This document shows, one piece after another, positions 8,843-20,500 of a DNA stretch of 64,000 bases. Made by a program: the position numbers and the translations under genes. A model generated the notes under the pieces. It did not search any database, was not told the origin of the DNA, and saw nothing but the letters and a program-made list of their open reading frames with translations. Where the stretch lies: positions 1,550,001 to 1,614,000 of the forward strand of contig JADJDQ010000021.1 of NCBI GenBank assembly GCA_016702605.1. The letters run 5' to 3'. How positions within the stretch are numbered: position 1 is the stretch's first letter; each line of letters starts with the position of its first letter. This DNA is from Candidatus Intricatilinea gracilis (GTDB taxonomy: Bacteria > Pseudomonadota > Gammaproteobacteria > Burkholderiales > Burkholderiaceae_C).

Positions 8843-9290
8843 GGTCCCGGGAAATCAGTTGAATCGAGGAAATTGCCGAATGGCCCGCGCTCTCGCACCG
8901 TTGCAGAGCAAAGCGCACCACAAACGCAATTTCCAGGCCCGAAGTAAGTGCACGACGAAGTACCAAGTCCAGATGACGGCGGCCGATGAGGCACCATCAT
9001 TGGTCGTTGACAACTCCACATTGGTGCATTCGCCTGGACGATTGACCGGTTTCGGTGCCTGGCCGGTCGACAAAACGTGATGCCCAACACCTTGGCGGCC
9101 GACTTGATGAAAGTCAGGGCAACAACGGCCTCAGGGTTATCCAGACTACAATGCAGGCCGTGGCGAACGATCCAGTCCGGACGCGCCCCTCGATTCTCGA
9201 GATCTCCTTCAATCCCCCGCCGACGACTGGCGCCCTCGCAACGAGTGGCGACTGGCAGGACCCACCCGCACAGAGCGGGTTCCCAACTCC
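8843..9290. other. 448-bp intergenic region between divergent amtB and rhlE
   Basis: No convincing gene is visible; short open frames here lack coding features. It must contain both promoters. A TACAAT hexamer at 9147-9152 could be a -10 box for rhlE, but I see no matching -35 box 16-18 bp upstream. No NtrC-type or sigma-54 (GG-N10-GC) promoter could be assigned with confidence. Confidence 0.4.
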
Positions 9291-10847
<1,557 letters not shown>

Positions 10848-10849
10848 GG

Positions 10850-10867
10850 CGTCTCGTCGAGACGTTT
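10850..10867 (+). terminator. Short hairpin after rhlE, possible terminator
   Basis: CGTCTC and GAGACG are separated by three bases and followed by TTTC, directly after the rhlE stop. The stem is only six base pairs, so this is a modest candidate. Confidence 0.35.
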
Positions 10868-10934
10868 CGCATGAGAGCGCTTGCGGGCGCACTCTGCGGA
10901 ACTACCAAGCGGCTTGTGCGCTGCCGCCCGGGAG

Positions 10935-10992
10935 CGGCTCAGGCAAAACCCGATGGGCGGCTCAGGCAGGCAACCCGGCTGGTGGCTCAGGC
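10935..10992 (+). repeat. Three short direct repeats (CGGCTCAGGC-like) downstream of rhlE
   Basis: The ten-base element CGGCTCAGGC occurs at 10935 and 10958, with a one-mismatch copy (TGGCTCAGGC) at 10983. Spacing is 23 and 25 bases. The 188-bp gap has no convincing gene. Function is unknown; they may be remnants of a Gly/Ser-coding tail or simple slippage products. Confidence 0.4.
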
Positions 10993-11035
10993 TACCTGGC
11001 GGGTGGCTCGAGCCACCCAGCAACGCCTGAAGACG

Positions 11036-11521
11036 TCAGGGACGTGACCCGTCGTTCGGGATGATCTTCTTCCTTGTCGGCTTGCCTTTGCGAGCCGGCT
11101 TGGCCGCGGCCGTCGTATCGCTGCCCGCAGCGTTCGCCTTGGCCTGCTTGCGTGCCTTCTTTTTCTTCGTCGCCTTCTTGGTCGTGCCGGCAGCCTTGGT
11201 CTGGACTGAGGTGCCGGAAGCCGCACCAACCCCGCTCTTGCGGGGCTTGCGTTTGGTGACGGTAGCGGGCTTGGGCGTTTCGCCACGCGCCGCATCGGCC
11301 AGCGGACTGGTACCGGCAGGCGCAGGTGCCACCGGTTGAACCAGGGGCGTGGTCGGGGTCATGGCTTGCGGGGACGCCGCGGGTAGTGGCGACACCGGTT
11401 GCGGCGGCAGGCTGAGTGGTGTGCCCAGCGGAATCTGCGGATTTGCAATGGGCGCCGTGGACTGGGCCACAGCGCCAGTGCCGAGCAGCGCCGTCAGGCA
11501 GACAGCAAACAATGATTTCAT
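11036..11521 (-). CDS. Hypothetical secreted protein with lysine-rich basic tail
   Basis: I do not recognise this 161-residue product. Start ATG at 11521 gives a clean signal peptide (MKSLFAVCLTALLGTGAVAQ) cleaved after an Ala-x-Ala-like site. The mature part has a Pro/Ala-rich half (residues about 25-80), then a strongly basic half with KKATKKKKARKQAK and further Lys/Ala repeats, somewhat like histone H1-type tails. It is predicted to be periplasmic or extracellular and disordered. It sits 57 bp downstream of the prolyl-hydroxylase-like gene on the same strand. A role in binding nucleic acid or polyanions outside the cell is only a guess. Confidence 0.6.
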   Translation of the reverse strand: MKSLFAVCLTALLGTGAVAQSTAPIANPQIPLGTPLSLPPQPVSPLPAASPQAMTPTTPLVQPVAPAPAGTSPLADAARGETPKPATVTKRKPRKSGVGAASGTSVQTKAAGTTKKATKKKKARKQAKANAAGSDTTAAAKPARKGKPTRKKIIPNDGSRP

Positions 11522-11578
11522 CGAGCAGCTCCAGTTTCTAGTTCGAATGAGGGCGCCCCGCAAGGCGCCGATGGCAGC

Positions 11579-12436
11579 TCAATCGAACCGCCCGGCACGC
11601 ATCCATTTGGTGGCAACCCATTTCTCACCCGCCAGTACGGGCGCGCCGCCGTGCAAGGTGCGGGTCGAGGGGTGCGGACTATCGTAGCTGAAGAACACCG
11701 CATGACCTTTCACCGGCGCGACCTCGAGGTCCACATCCGGAAACGTCGTGCCACCACCGCGCTCGGGTGTGTTCAGGTACATCACGACGGTGCCGACACG
11801 TTGCCCGCCTCGTTTGAGGATGGTCGGCGTGCCCGCCTGCGCCGGGTCGAAATAATCGTAATGTGGCTTGTATTCGGCGCCTGGAAGGTAATGCAGCACC
11901 TGCACACCTTCACCATTCTCGACCGGCCAGTTCAACAGCGCGGCAATACGCGCCTCGACCCGCGCGATCACGTCGAACTCACCACGCGCGAAAAACATGC
12001 CACGGCTGGTACGCGCCGAGTTCACCTCGCTGCCGCCGGTGGCCACGTCGACGGTCTCCGACCTTGCCATGCGAGGCCGAGCCAGCTCGACGAGCTGGTC
12101 GCATTCTTCATGGGACAACAGCCCCGCGAACACCACCACACGCGGGTTGCGCATATTGGCCACCACCCGCACGGTGGTGTCCTGCACCACCAGCTCACAC
12201 GGTGATCCGGTGAGGTCGGGCTCGGGCAGGGGCACCCGTTTGGCAGGGGCTGCGGCAACCTGGCGCTTCAGGCGGGTCAAATGGGTGTCGAGTGTCTGCT
12301 CGAGTGTGGCCAGTGCCAGGTCGTCGTCCCAGCCGCTGTTGGTCATGGCCTTGAGCACGGCCTCGGGCGGGTGGCCGGCACGCGCCTGCTCGACGATCCA
12401 CTGCTTGAGTTCCGGGGTGGCAATCTGAGTACTCAT
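11579..12436 (-). CDS. 2-oxoglutarate/Fe(II) dioxygenase, prolyl 4-hydroxylase-like
   Basis: The 285-residue protein carries a prolyl-4-hydroxylase alpha-subunit-type catalytic domain in its C-terminal two thirds. Iron ligands are His192 and Asp194 (PHYDYFDP) and His262 (TLHGGAPV). The 2-oxoglutarate-binding lysine lies in LAGEKWVATKW. ARTSRGMFF and VVMYLNTPERGGGTTFP also match the family. The first 90 residues hold a helical region of unknown function (WIVEQARAGHPPEAVL, LATLEQTLDTHL). Bacterial homologues hydroxylate proline in cellular proteins such as elongation factors, or in other substrates; the target here is unknown. ATG at 12436 is chosen because the longer frame upstream is not conserved. 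Confidence 0.85.
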   Translation of the reverse strand: MSTQIATPELKQWIVEQARAGHPPEAVLKAMTNSGWDDDLALATLEQTLDTHLTRLKRQVAAAPAKRVPLPEPDLTGSPCELVVQDTTVRVVANMRNPRVVVFAGLLSHEECDQLVELARPRMARSETVDVATGGSEVNSARTSRGMFFARGEFDVIARVEARIAALLNWPVENGEGVQVLHYLPGAEYKPHYDYFDPAQAGTPTILKRGGQRVGTVVMYLNTPERGGGTTFPDVDLEVAPVKGHAVFFSYDSPHPSTRTLHGGAPVLAGEKWVATKWMRAGRFD

Positions 12437-12583
12437 GTGCAAATTGTCGCAGCCTGCAGTACCCACGGGCCAAGTTTGGCCCAGCAGGCGGTCGACCACA
12501 CGACATCTGCTTGCACACGTCGCGCCGGGCTTACGAAATCTGGCTCACATCCCGCGATCAGGCGGCGTGGCCTCGAATCAGGC

Positions 12584-13402
12584 TCACGAATCGGCGAGCC
12601 GGCGGCGATACACCAGCCGCTGCGGCGTCGACTCGGTGCCGTCGTGGACCCAGCCTTCGGCGTCGAAACCGGCCAGATCGCCAGGTCGCGTCAGCCGGTT
12701 GACGATGATGTGACGTGCCATGAGGCCGCGGGCGCGTTTGGCGTTGAAGCTGATGATCCTGTAGCGCCCGTCGTGCCAGTCCTCGAACACCACGTCGACC
12801 ACCGGCACCCGCAGCACCGATCGATCGAGCACCCGCGCATATTCCACCGACGCCAGGTTGAGCACACAAGTCGGCGCGGGCACCACCTCACCGTCGGCGC
12901 TGCGCCTGGCACGACAACGCTGCCTGACATCGGCGCTGACCTGCTCGCGCCAGTAGCTGTACAGGTCGGCGCCCAGTTCGTTGGGCAGCCTGGTGCCCAT
13001 CTCGAGGCGATAAGGCTGCAGTGCATCGAGTGGTTTGAGCACGCCGTACAGGCCGGACAAGATGAGGACGTGCTGTTCGGCCCAGGCAAGATCTTCGCTA
13101 CGCAGGCTGCCAGGCTGCAGCCCTTCGTACACGTCTCCGTTGAAGGCCAGCAGTGCCGGGCGGCTGTTGGCCGGTGTGGCGCGGCGTCGCCAGGCCTTGT
13201 AACGCGCCACATTGAGTGTGGACAGCGCGGGCGACAGATCCATCAGCGCGCCGATCTCGTCGGCCTTGCGGGTGCGCAGCAGCTTGATCAGGTCGGCGGC
13301 CCGGCCGGCATGGCGCGGTTGTTGTGGTTCACGCTCGGCCAGATCGGGCGACAAGGGCGTGGTGTAGTCGAGCGTCTTGGCGGGCGAAAGCAGCAGCAGC
13401 AT
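12584..13402 (-). CDS. yaaA: Peroxide stress protein YaaA (DUF328 family)
   Basis: The 272-residue product begins with the family hallmark MLLLLSPAKTLDY. It also contains YKGLQP-like VYEGLQPG, LRSEDLAWAEQHVLILSGLYGVLKPLD split across the core, and the C-terminal FNAKRARGLMARHII. YaaA in E. coli lowers intracellular free iron during hydrogen peroxide stress and binds DNA. Start ATG at 13402 coincides with the conserved beginning; an in-frame extension of 52 codons upstream is Cys/His/Arg-rich, unlike the family, and is rejected. The gene lies 147 bp upstream of the dioxygenase on the same strand. Confidence 0.92.
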   Translation of the reverse strand: MLLLLSPAKTLDYTTPLSPDLAEREPQQPRHAGRAADLIKLLRTRKADEIGALMDLSPALSTLNVARYKAWRRRATPANSRPALLAFNGDVYEGLQPGSLRSEDLAWAEQHVLILSGLYGVLKPLDALQPYRLEMGTRLPNELGADLYSYWREQVSADVRQRCRARRSADGEVVPAPTCVLNLASVEYARVLDRSVLRVPVVDVVFEDWHDGRYRIISFNAKRARGLMARHIIVNRLTRPGDLAGFDAEGWVHDGTESTPQRLVYRRRLADS

Positions 13403-13606
13403 GTGGGCAAGGATCCGGGCGGTGATCGGCTTGTGATCGGCGTGCTGATCACCGCAGCAATCGCGGCGGCGACTGCTGCCTGGAAGTCGGCACCGATCGT
13501 GGCAGTGATCGGCGTGGTCAGCTGACCCGGCCTGGACGGCCGGCAAGGCCATCATCATAGGAGGGCCGCTGTCGCGCCCGAGCCATGGCGCTCGGCGCTC
13601 GGCCGT

Positions 13607-15343
13607 TCAGCGCTCCGACAACGCGCCTGGCAGGCGTTTGCCCAGTGGCGCCACCAGGTAGTGCAGCAGCGAGCGATGCGCCGTGGTAATCATCACCGTG
13701 GCCGGCATGCCGGGCTGCATGACCTTGAGTCCAGCCTCGGCCAGCGCCTGGTCGGTGATCTGCACACGGGTGATGAAATACGACTCCCCACGTGCCGCGT
13801 CGATGCTGCGGTCTGCCGCGATGTAACTCACGTGACCCTTCACCGGGCGCGTCACACTCTGGTCGGGGCCGGTGAACCGCACGTCGCAGGCCATGCCGTT
13901 CTGCAGGTTGTCGAACAGCCGCGCCGGCACCTGGGCCTCGACGATGAGTGGCACCCGTGCCGGCACCACGTCCAGGATGCGCTGACTCGGGTTGATCACC
14001 GCGCCCACGCTGTGCACCGCCAGGTCGACCACCACCCCTTCACTCGGCGCCTTGACCAAGGTGCGGTCGAGTTCGTCGCGCAGGCTGGCGCGTTGCTCGC
14101 GTAATTCGTTGACTCGCGACTGCACCTCGGTGAGCTGGGTCTCGATGTCCTTGGTCGATTCGGTGCGGCGCTGCTGGATCTTCATGCGCGACTCCGACAC
14201 ACTGCCCCGCACACGACCGATGTTGCCCATGTCCTCGGCACGTTGGCCTTGCAGCAAGGCGATCTGGCGTTCGATGTCCGACACCCGCGCACGCGGCACA
14301 TAACCCTGCGCCGCCAGTTCCCTGAGTGAATCGAGCTCCACCTGCAGCAGACGGATCTGTTCGGTCTTGGCTTCGGCCTGGGCACGCAGGCCGCGAATGT
14401 AGGTTTCGAGTGAACTGGCGTTCGACTCCTGCATCGCCACATCGGTGAACAAGCCGCTGCGCCGCGCACCAAACAGTTGCTGCTGCGTGCGCATCGCATC
14501 GGCGGCGGCACTCTGCTCGGGGGCGTCACGCAATTCGGCCGGAAACACCAGCTCGCGTGCGCCCTGGCGCTCGGCCAGCAGGCGCGCCTGAAGCGCCAGC
14601 GCACTCATCATGCGCGACTCGATCACGGCCGAGCGCGACTTCACGTCCGAATCGTTCAGGCGCATCAGCACCTGACCGGCGGTGACACGTTCACCGTCGC
14701 GCACCATGATTTCGTCGACCACACCACCGCGCAGATGCTGCACCGGCTTGCGATTGGTCTCCACCTTCACATAACCCTCGGCCGGCACACCTTCGGCCAG
14801 CGGCGCGGTGGCGGCCCAGGTGATGAACCCCACGCTGCCGAGCACCAGCACAGCCAGGCCCCAGATCACCGGCGTCTGCAGGTCGAGCGGCGGACGCGCA
14901 CGCACCGGCAGGCGCTGCGGTGCGGCCTGCACGGGCACGTCGCTGGCTCGCCTGCGCACCGGCAGGGCCTTGTCGAGCACAGGCGCGGCGCCGTCCTTGC
15001 CGGTCGACAGCGTCTGTGCTGCCCGACCAGCTTGCGCGGCGGCCGAACCGGCTGGGGCATGGTCGGCGTTGTAGGCGGCGATCTCCTGCTGGCGCCGATC
15101 GAAGGTGGCCTGATCCACCGCCATCTTGGCCACCGCCACCTTGGCCAGCGGCACACGGTTGGCTGCGGCGTCCAGCATGGCGGCACCGGCGCGTTCGTTG
15201 GCCAGGTCGTCGTCCAGACCCACGGTCAGATGCAGGCGCGACGCCGTGGCCACGGCCACCCCCCCTGGTGCGGCGGCGGCACCCCGGCCGGGCCACCAGG
15301 CCATGGGCCGGCTGAGTGATGCCTTGAGACGCGCGAAGTTCAT
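13607..15343 (-). CDS. Type I secretion membrane fusion protein (HlyD/PrtE family)
   Basis: This 578-residue periplasmic adaptor should connect the ABC exporter to a TolC-like outer-membrane channel. A single membrane segment lies near residues 158-180 (WGLAVLVLGSVGFITWAATA). It is followed by the family start of the periplasmic part (PAEGYVKVETNRKPVQHLRGG), a long alpha-hairpin region with QLTEVQSRVNELREQRA, and the C-terminal lipoyl/beta-barrel part with PSEGVVVDLAVHSVGAVI and LKVMQPGMPATVMI. The roughly 157-residue cytoplasmic N-terminus is much longer than in HlyD or PrtE. The gene is 83 bp downstream of the ABC exporter and co-directional. No tolC-like gene is in the window. Confidence 0.92.
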   Translation of the reverse strand: MNFARLKASLSRPMAWWPGRGAAAAPGGVAVATASRLHLTVGLDDDLANERAGAAMLDAAANRVPLAKVAVAKMAVDQATFDRRQQEIAAYNADHAPAGSAAAQAGRAAQTLSTGKDGAAPVLDKALPVRRRASDVPVQAAPQRLPVRARPPLDLQTPVIWGLAVLVLGSVGFITWAATAPLAEGVPAEGYVKVETNRKPVQHLRGGVVDEIMVRDGERVTAGQVLMRLNDSDVKSRSAVIESRMMSALALQARLLAERQGARELVFPAELRDAPEQSAAADAMRTQQQLFGARRSGLFTDVAMQESNASSLETYIRGLRAQAEAKTEQIRLLQVELDSLRELAAQGYVPRARVSDIERQIALLQGQRAEDMGNIGRVRGSVSESRMKIQQRRTESTKDIETQLTEVQSRVNELREQRASLRDELDRTLVKAPSEGVVVDLAVHSVGAVINPSQRILDVVPARVPLIVEAQVPARLFDNLQNGMACDVRFTGPDQSVTRPVKGHVSYIAADRSIDAARGESYFITRVQITDQALAEAGLKVMQPGMPATVMITTAHRSLLHYLVAPLGKRLPGALSER

Positions 15344-15426
15344 GCTGCGACCTGGCTCGTCGATGGAGGGCGGCGCATTCGGGTGTGTCGGTCAATGGTC
15401 GAGCGCTTGGTCTGACGCATTGGTGA

Positions 15427-17310
15427 TCAGGCGGTTGCGCCCGCCCCCACTGGCCTGGCGGCTGACGCGGGCCCGGCCGGCAGCGGCTGTTGCGACTGCC
15501 GGGCTTGTTGAGCTTGCTGCGCAACCTGTGCAGCGCGAGCCGCCGCTTCGGCGGCCTGGCGCAGTTGTGCGGCTTCGGCCGGCGCGGCTGGGGGTGTACC
15601 GCCGGCCAGGTGCAGCAACACCTCGTGGCGCGGTCCGTAGGCCATGACCTGGCCGTTCTGCAGCCACAACAACTTGTCGGCCAGTTGAAGCACACCGTTG
15701 CGCTGGGTGATCACGAAGGTGGTGGCGCGGCGCGCCTTCAGGCCCACCAGCGCGTCGTGCAACGCGGCTTCACCAGCGCCGTCCAGATTCGAATTGGGTT
15801 CATCCAGCACCACCAGCGCCGGGTTGCCATAGAGTGCACGCGCCAACGCGACCCGTTGACGCTGCCCGCCCGACAACATGCCGGCACCGGCCTGCCCGCC
15901 GATCTGGGTGTCGTAGCCCTGCGGCAGGCGCAGCACCATGTCGTGCACCCCCGCCAGACGGCAGGCGCGCACCACCTGGTCGCTGTCGATGGGGCCGAAG
16001 CGGGCGATGTTCTCGGCCACGGTGCCGTCCAGCAGTTCGACACTTTGTGGCATGTAGCCGATGTGGGGGCCAAGTTCACCCTGGGCCCAGGGCGCGATGT
16101 CGGCGCCGTCCAGCCGCACACTGCCCATGGCCGGCGGCCACAGGCCCACCAGCAGGCGCGCCAGCGACGATTTGCCCGAGGCGCTCGGCCCGATCACTCC
16201 GACGATGTCGCCCGGTTCGGCCACCAGCGTCACACCGCGCAGGATGGCCACCTGGCTGCCCGGTGACATGGCGACTGCACCTTCGACGGTGAGCCGGCCC
16301 TTGGGACGCGGCAGCGACATACGGGCAGGCGGCGGCGGCACACCGGCGAGCAAGTCGTCGAGCCGCTGCCAGGACGAGCGGGTGGCCACCAGGTTGCGCC
16401 ACAGGCCGATCAGTTGTTCGACCGGACCACTGGCGCGGCCGGCCAGCATCGACGCGGCAAACATGCCGCCCGAGCTGAGTTCACCCCGCAGCACCAGCCA
16501 GGCACCCAGCGCCAGCGCCATCGACTGCAACGCGATGCGGGTGAATCGGGTCACGGCGCCGATCACGTCGGCCCGCTTGCTGGCCATGGCCTGCAGCGCC
16601 AGCACGTTGTCCTGGCGTTCGCGCCAGCGTTGCCGCAACGCCGGCAGCATGCCCATGGGCTGCACCGCCTCGGCATGGCGCGCCACACCACTGGCGTAGT
16701 GATTGGCCAGGATCGCCTCGCTGTTGGCCTGGGCCAGCGGTTTGGCGGTAGACCACTCGGTCACGGCCGTGAGCGCAAAAAGCAGCAACGAGCCGGTGAG
16801 TGTGTAGGCAAAAAACAGCGGGTGCACTAGATAGAGAACACCGAGGTAGAGCGGCAGCCAGGGCAGATCGAACAAGGCGTTCATGGCCGGGCCGCCGATG
16901 AACTGGCGCAGCGCCGACAGGTCCGACAGCGCCTGCGCCGGCGACACCGCCTCGCCACGCAGCGAACGGGTGAACGCGGCGTCGAAGACTCGCTCGCCCA
17001 GCGTGGCATCGAGCCGCATGCTGGCGACCATGAGCACCTCGCCGCGCGCCCAGTCGATCACGCTCATGAAGGCGAACATGCCCAGCGCGATGCCGGACAA
17101 CATCCACAAGGTCAGCTCGTTGCGGCTCGACAGCACCCGGTCATAGACCTGCATCGAAAAAATCGCCGGCACCAGCAACAACACGCTGACCACGGCCGAA
17201 AACAGCCCCGCAATGGCAAAGGCGCGCCACTGCGCCCGCAAGGCGCTGCTGAGTTCGGTGGTCGACGAGGCAAAAGGGCGCATGGCGGGGCGCGGCTCCA
17301 AGGGTGACAT
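15427..17310 (-). CDS. Type I secretion ABC exporter, PrtD-like permease/ATPase
   Basis: The 627-residue protein fuses an ABC exporter membrane domain (about residues 30-320, with VYDRVLSSRNELTL and NALFDLPWLPLYL typical of PrtD/HasD) to a nucleotide-binding domain. Walker A is GPSASGKSS near residue 373, the signature is LSGGQRQRVALARAL near 477, and Walker B is LVVLDEP near 498 with its catalytic Glu. The H-loop position is Gln536 (VITQRNG) instead of His, which is unusual. There is no N-terminal C39-like domain, as expected for serralysin-type exporters. The C-terminal 50 residues form an Ala/Gln-rich tail. ATG at 17310 is chosen because the frame further upstream overlaps the divergent giant gene. 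Likely substrate: the giant repeat protein next door. Confidence 0.92.
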   Translation of the reverse strand: MSPLEPRPAMRPFASSTTELSSALRAQWRAFAIAGLFSAVVSVLLLVPAIFSMQVYDRVLSSRNELTLWMLSGIALGMFAFMSVIDWARGEVLMVASMRLDATLGERVFDAAFTRSLRGEAVSPAQALSDLSALRQFIGGPAMNALFDLPWLPLYLGVLYLVHPLFFAYTLTGSLLLFALTAVTEWSTAKPLAQANSEAILANHYASGVARHAEAVQPMGMLPALRQRWRERQDNVLALQAMASKRADVIGAVTRFTRIALQSMALALGAWLVLRGELSSGGMFAASMLAGRASGPVEQLIGLWRNLVATRSSWQRLDDLLAGVPPPPARMSLPRPKGRLTVEGAVAMSPGSQVAILRGVTLVAEPGDIVGVIGPSASGKSSLARLLVGLWPPAMGSVRLDGADIAPWAQGELGPHIGYMPQSVELLDGTVAENIARFGPIDSDQVVRACRLAGVHDMVLRLPQGYDTQIGGQAGAGMLSGGQRQRVALARALYGNPALVVLDEPNSNLDGAGEAALHDALVGLKARRATTFVITQRNGVLQLADKLLWLQNGQVMAYGPRHEVLLHLAGGTPPAAPAEAAQLRQAAEAAARAAQVAQQAQQARQSQQPLPAGPASAARPVGAGATA

Positions 17311-17580
17311 CTGACACCGCAAGCGTAGCCAGCAGCGCTGGCACCGGTGAGCAGAAAAGGCCGCCCGCCGCCCTGCAACTTCGCGCCTCGTGCAGGTAGC
17401 GACGGCGCGAAAGTGCATGCGTCGTGAAGGGACTTGGCCCGCCTGCGTTCGGCTCGCAAACAAACCCTTCAAGTTGCTGCGCGCCGCGCCGAAGACAGCG
17501 AGGTGCGCAAAAGCGCGGCCCGGCAATCGTGCCTGGGCCGCAAACAAGCTACCGCCAGGCGCGGCAGCGCGGAGTTGCAA
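17311..17580. promoter_or_regulatory. 270-bp divergent intergenic region, expected promoters of the T1SS genes and the giant repeat gene
   Basis: The exporter (minus) and the giant gene (plus) start on either side, so shared control is likely. I could not assign -10/-35 boxes. Reading frames of both genes remain open through parts of this segment, but without family similarity. Only a weak GGAG precedes the ATG at 17581. Confidence 0.4.
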
Positions 17581-20500
17581 ATGGCTGACGTAATCATCAA
17601 TGGCATCACCCTCGGCGGTGTCCCGGCCTCGATCGGCGGCAGCACCGCCACGGACGACACCCTGACCCTGCTGGGCAGCACCAGCCTTGCCATCAGTGAT
17701 ATCGAGAGTGTGATCGGGTCGACCGGCGTCGACACCATCGTGCTCAGGTCGGCTAACCCGGAAACCGTCAGCGTCTCGGCCATCGACAGCCTGATCGGCT
17801 CGACCGGCACCGACATCGTCAGCCTGGCCGACCAGGCGACGATGTCGATCTCGGGTGTCGAAACCGTGCTCGGCAGCAGCCTGGGTGACACCCTTTCGCT
17901 GCTGACGGCTGGCAGCGTGGCCGTGAGTGACGTGGCCAGCGTCGTCGGCACCAGCGGCGCCGACACGGTCAGCCTGCTCACCGACGGCACGGTTGCCATC
18001 AGCGCCATCGACACGGTGATCGGTTCGTCGGGCAGCGCCGACACGGTGCAATTGCTCAACACCGGCACCTTGAAGGTCTCGGGCGTCGAATCGGTGCTGG
18101 GCGGCACGGGCACGACCGAGGTGGTCACCTTGCTCGAACCAGGCAACAGCATCGCCGTGTCGGACATCAACACCGTCATCGGCACCACCGACACCACCGA
18201 GGCCGTCACCCTGCTCACCGACGGCGTGGTGGCCGTGTCGGCCATCGACAGTGTGGTCGGCACCGCCGGCGCGGACACCGTCAGCCTGCTGGCCAGCAGC
18301 AACCTCTCGGCATCGGACGTCGACACCGTGCTGGGCTCGAGCGGCACCGACGTCGTCACCCTGGCGACCACTGGCAATCTGTCGGTCTCACGCGTGGAAA
18401 CCGTCGTCGGCACGGCCAATACCAGCGAAATCCTCACCCTGCTCACCGCCGGCAACGTGGCGGTGAGTGACATCGACTCGGTCGTCGGCACCACGGCCAG
18501 CACCGACGCCGTCACCCTGCTCACCACCGGCACCATCGCCGTGAGCGGCGTCGACAGCGTGATCGGCACGGCCGACACCACCGACATCGTCACCCTGCTC
18601 AATGCCGGCACCCTGAAAGTGTCGGACGTGGACAGCGTCATCGGCGCCACGGGCCAGACCGAAGTGGTGCAACTGTTGACCGCCGGCGCGTTGTCGGTGT
18701 CCGAGGTCGACACCGTCGTCGGCTCGACGGACATCGATACGGTCACCTACCTCACCACCGGCACGTTGGTCGTGTCGGGCATCGAATCGGTCGTCGGCAC
18801 CACCGATGCCACGGACGTGGTGCAACTGCTCGCCGCGGGTTCGGTGAGTGTGTCCGACGTCGACACCGTGGTCGGCACCACCGGCACGGGTGACGCGGTC
18901 ACCCTGGCCAACTCCGGCGCACTCACGGTCTCGGGGGTCGAAACCGTCACTGGCACGGCCGCCACCACCGATGTGCTGACCCTGGCGGGCGGCGGTGTGG
19001 TGCGGGTGTCCGACATCGCCAGCGTCGTCGGCAGCACGGCCAGCGACACCGTGCGTATGCTCAACGCCGGCTCGATGTCCGTCGACGCCGTCGACAGCCT
19101 GATCGGTTCGGCCGGCACCGATGTGGTCACCCTGGCCACTCCGTCCACCGTGGCGATGTCGAGCGTGGAAACCGTGCTCGGCAGCAGTGGTGGCGACGTG
19201 CTCACCCTGCTCACGGCTGGCGCAGTCGCCGTCAGCGACGTGGCCACCGTGCTGGGCAGCAACGGCGCGGACGCCGTCACGCTGCTGGCGGCAGGCACCA
19301 CCGCCGTGAGTGCCATCGAGACCGTGATCGGCTCGACCGGCAATGACGAATTGCAGATGCTGACCGCCGGCACGCTCAAGGTGTCGGAGGTCGAGTCGGT
19401 GGTGGGGTCCGCAACCCGCACCGAAGTGGTCCAGTTGATCAATGCGGGCGACAGCCTCGGGGTGTCGGACATCAACACCGTGATCGGCACGACGGACACC
19501 ACCGAATCCATCACCTTGCTGACCGCCGGTGCGGTGGCTGTGTCGGCCATCGATTCGGTGATCGGCAGCAGCGGCGCCGACGCCGTCACCTTGCTGGCGG
19601 GCGGCACGGTGGGCACCTCCGACGTGGAAACCGTGCTCGGCTCCACCGGCGTCGACATCGTCAGCCTGGACAACGCCGGCAACCTGGCGGTGTCGCGTGT
19701 CGAGACCGTCATCGGCACGGCCGGCGACAGCACCGAAACCCTCACCCTGCTGACCTCCGGCAGTGTGGCCCTGAGTGACATCGACTCGGTGATCGGCACA
19801 GCCGCCACCACCGACGCCGTCACCATGCTCACCGCCGGCACGCTGGCGCTGAGTGCGGTCGACACCGTCATCGGCTCGGCCGACAGCACCGACGCCGTGA
19901 CCCTGCTCAACGCCGGCCTGGTCAAGGTCTCCGGCGTCGAATCGGTCACCGGCTCGACCACCACCACGGAAATCGTCCAGATGACTTCCGCCGCCAGCAT
20001 GCTGGTGTCGGACATCGACACCGTCATCGGCTCGGGCAGTGTCGACACGATCACCCTGGCCACCACCGGCACTCTCTTGGTGTCGGGCGTCGAATCACTG
20101 ATCGGCACCAGCGACACCACCGACATCGTGCAGCTGCTGACCTCGGGCGCCATCACCGTGTCGGGCATCGACACTGTCGTCGGCACGAGTGGTGTCAACG
20201 ACGTGGTCACACTATCCACAGCGGGCGCACTCGCCGTCGACCGCATCGACACCGTGGTCGGCTCGACCGACACCGGCGACGCACTCACGTTGCTGTCCAG
20301 CGGCCTGGTGCGGGTCTCGGGCGTCGAATCGGTTGTCGGCGCCAGCACACTCACCGAAGTGGTGCAGATGTTGACCAACGGCACCATAAGTGTCAGTGAC
20401 ATCGCCACTGTGCTGGGTGCCTCGGGCAACGACCAGGTCACCCTGCTGGCCGCGGGCGCGGTCGCCGTCTCGGGCATCGAATCGGTGCTGGGCAGCACCG

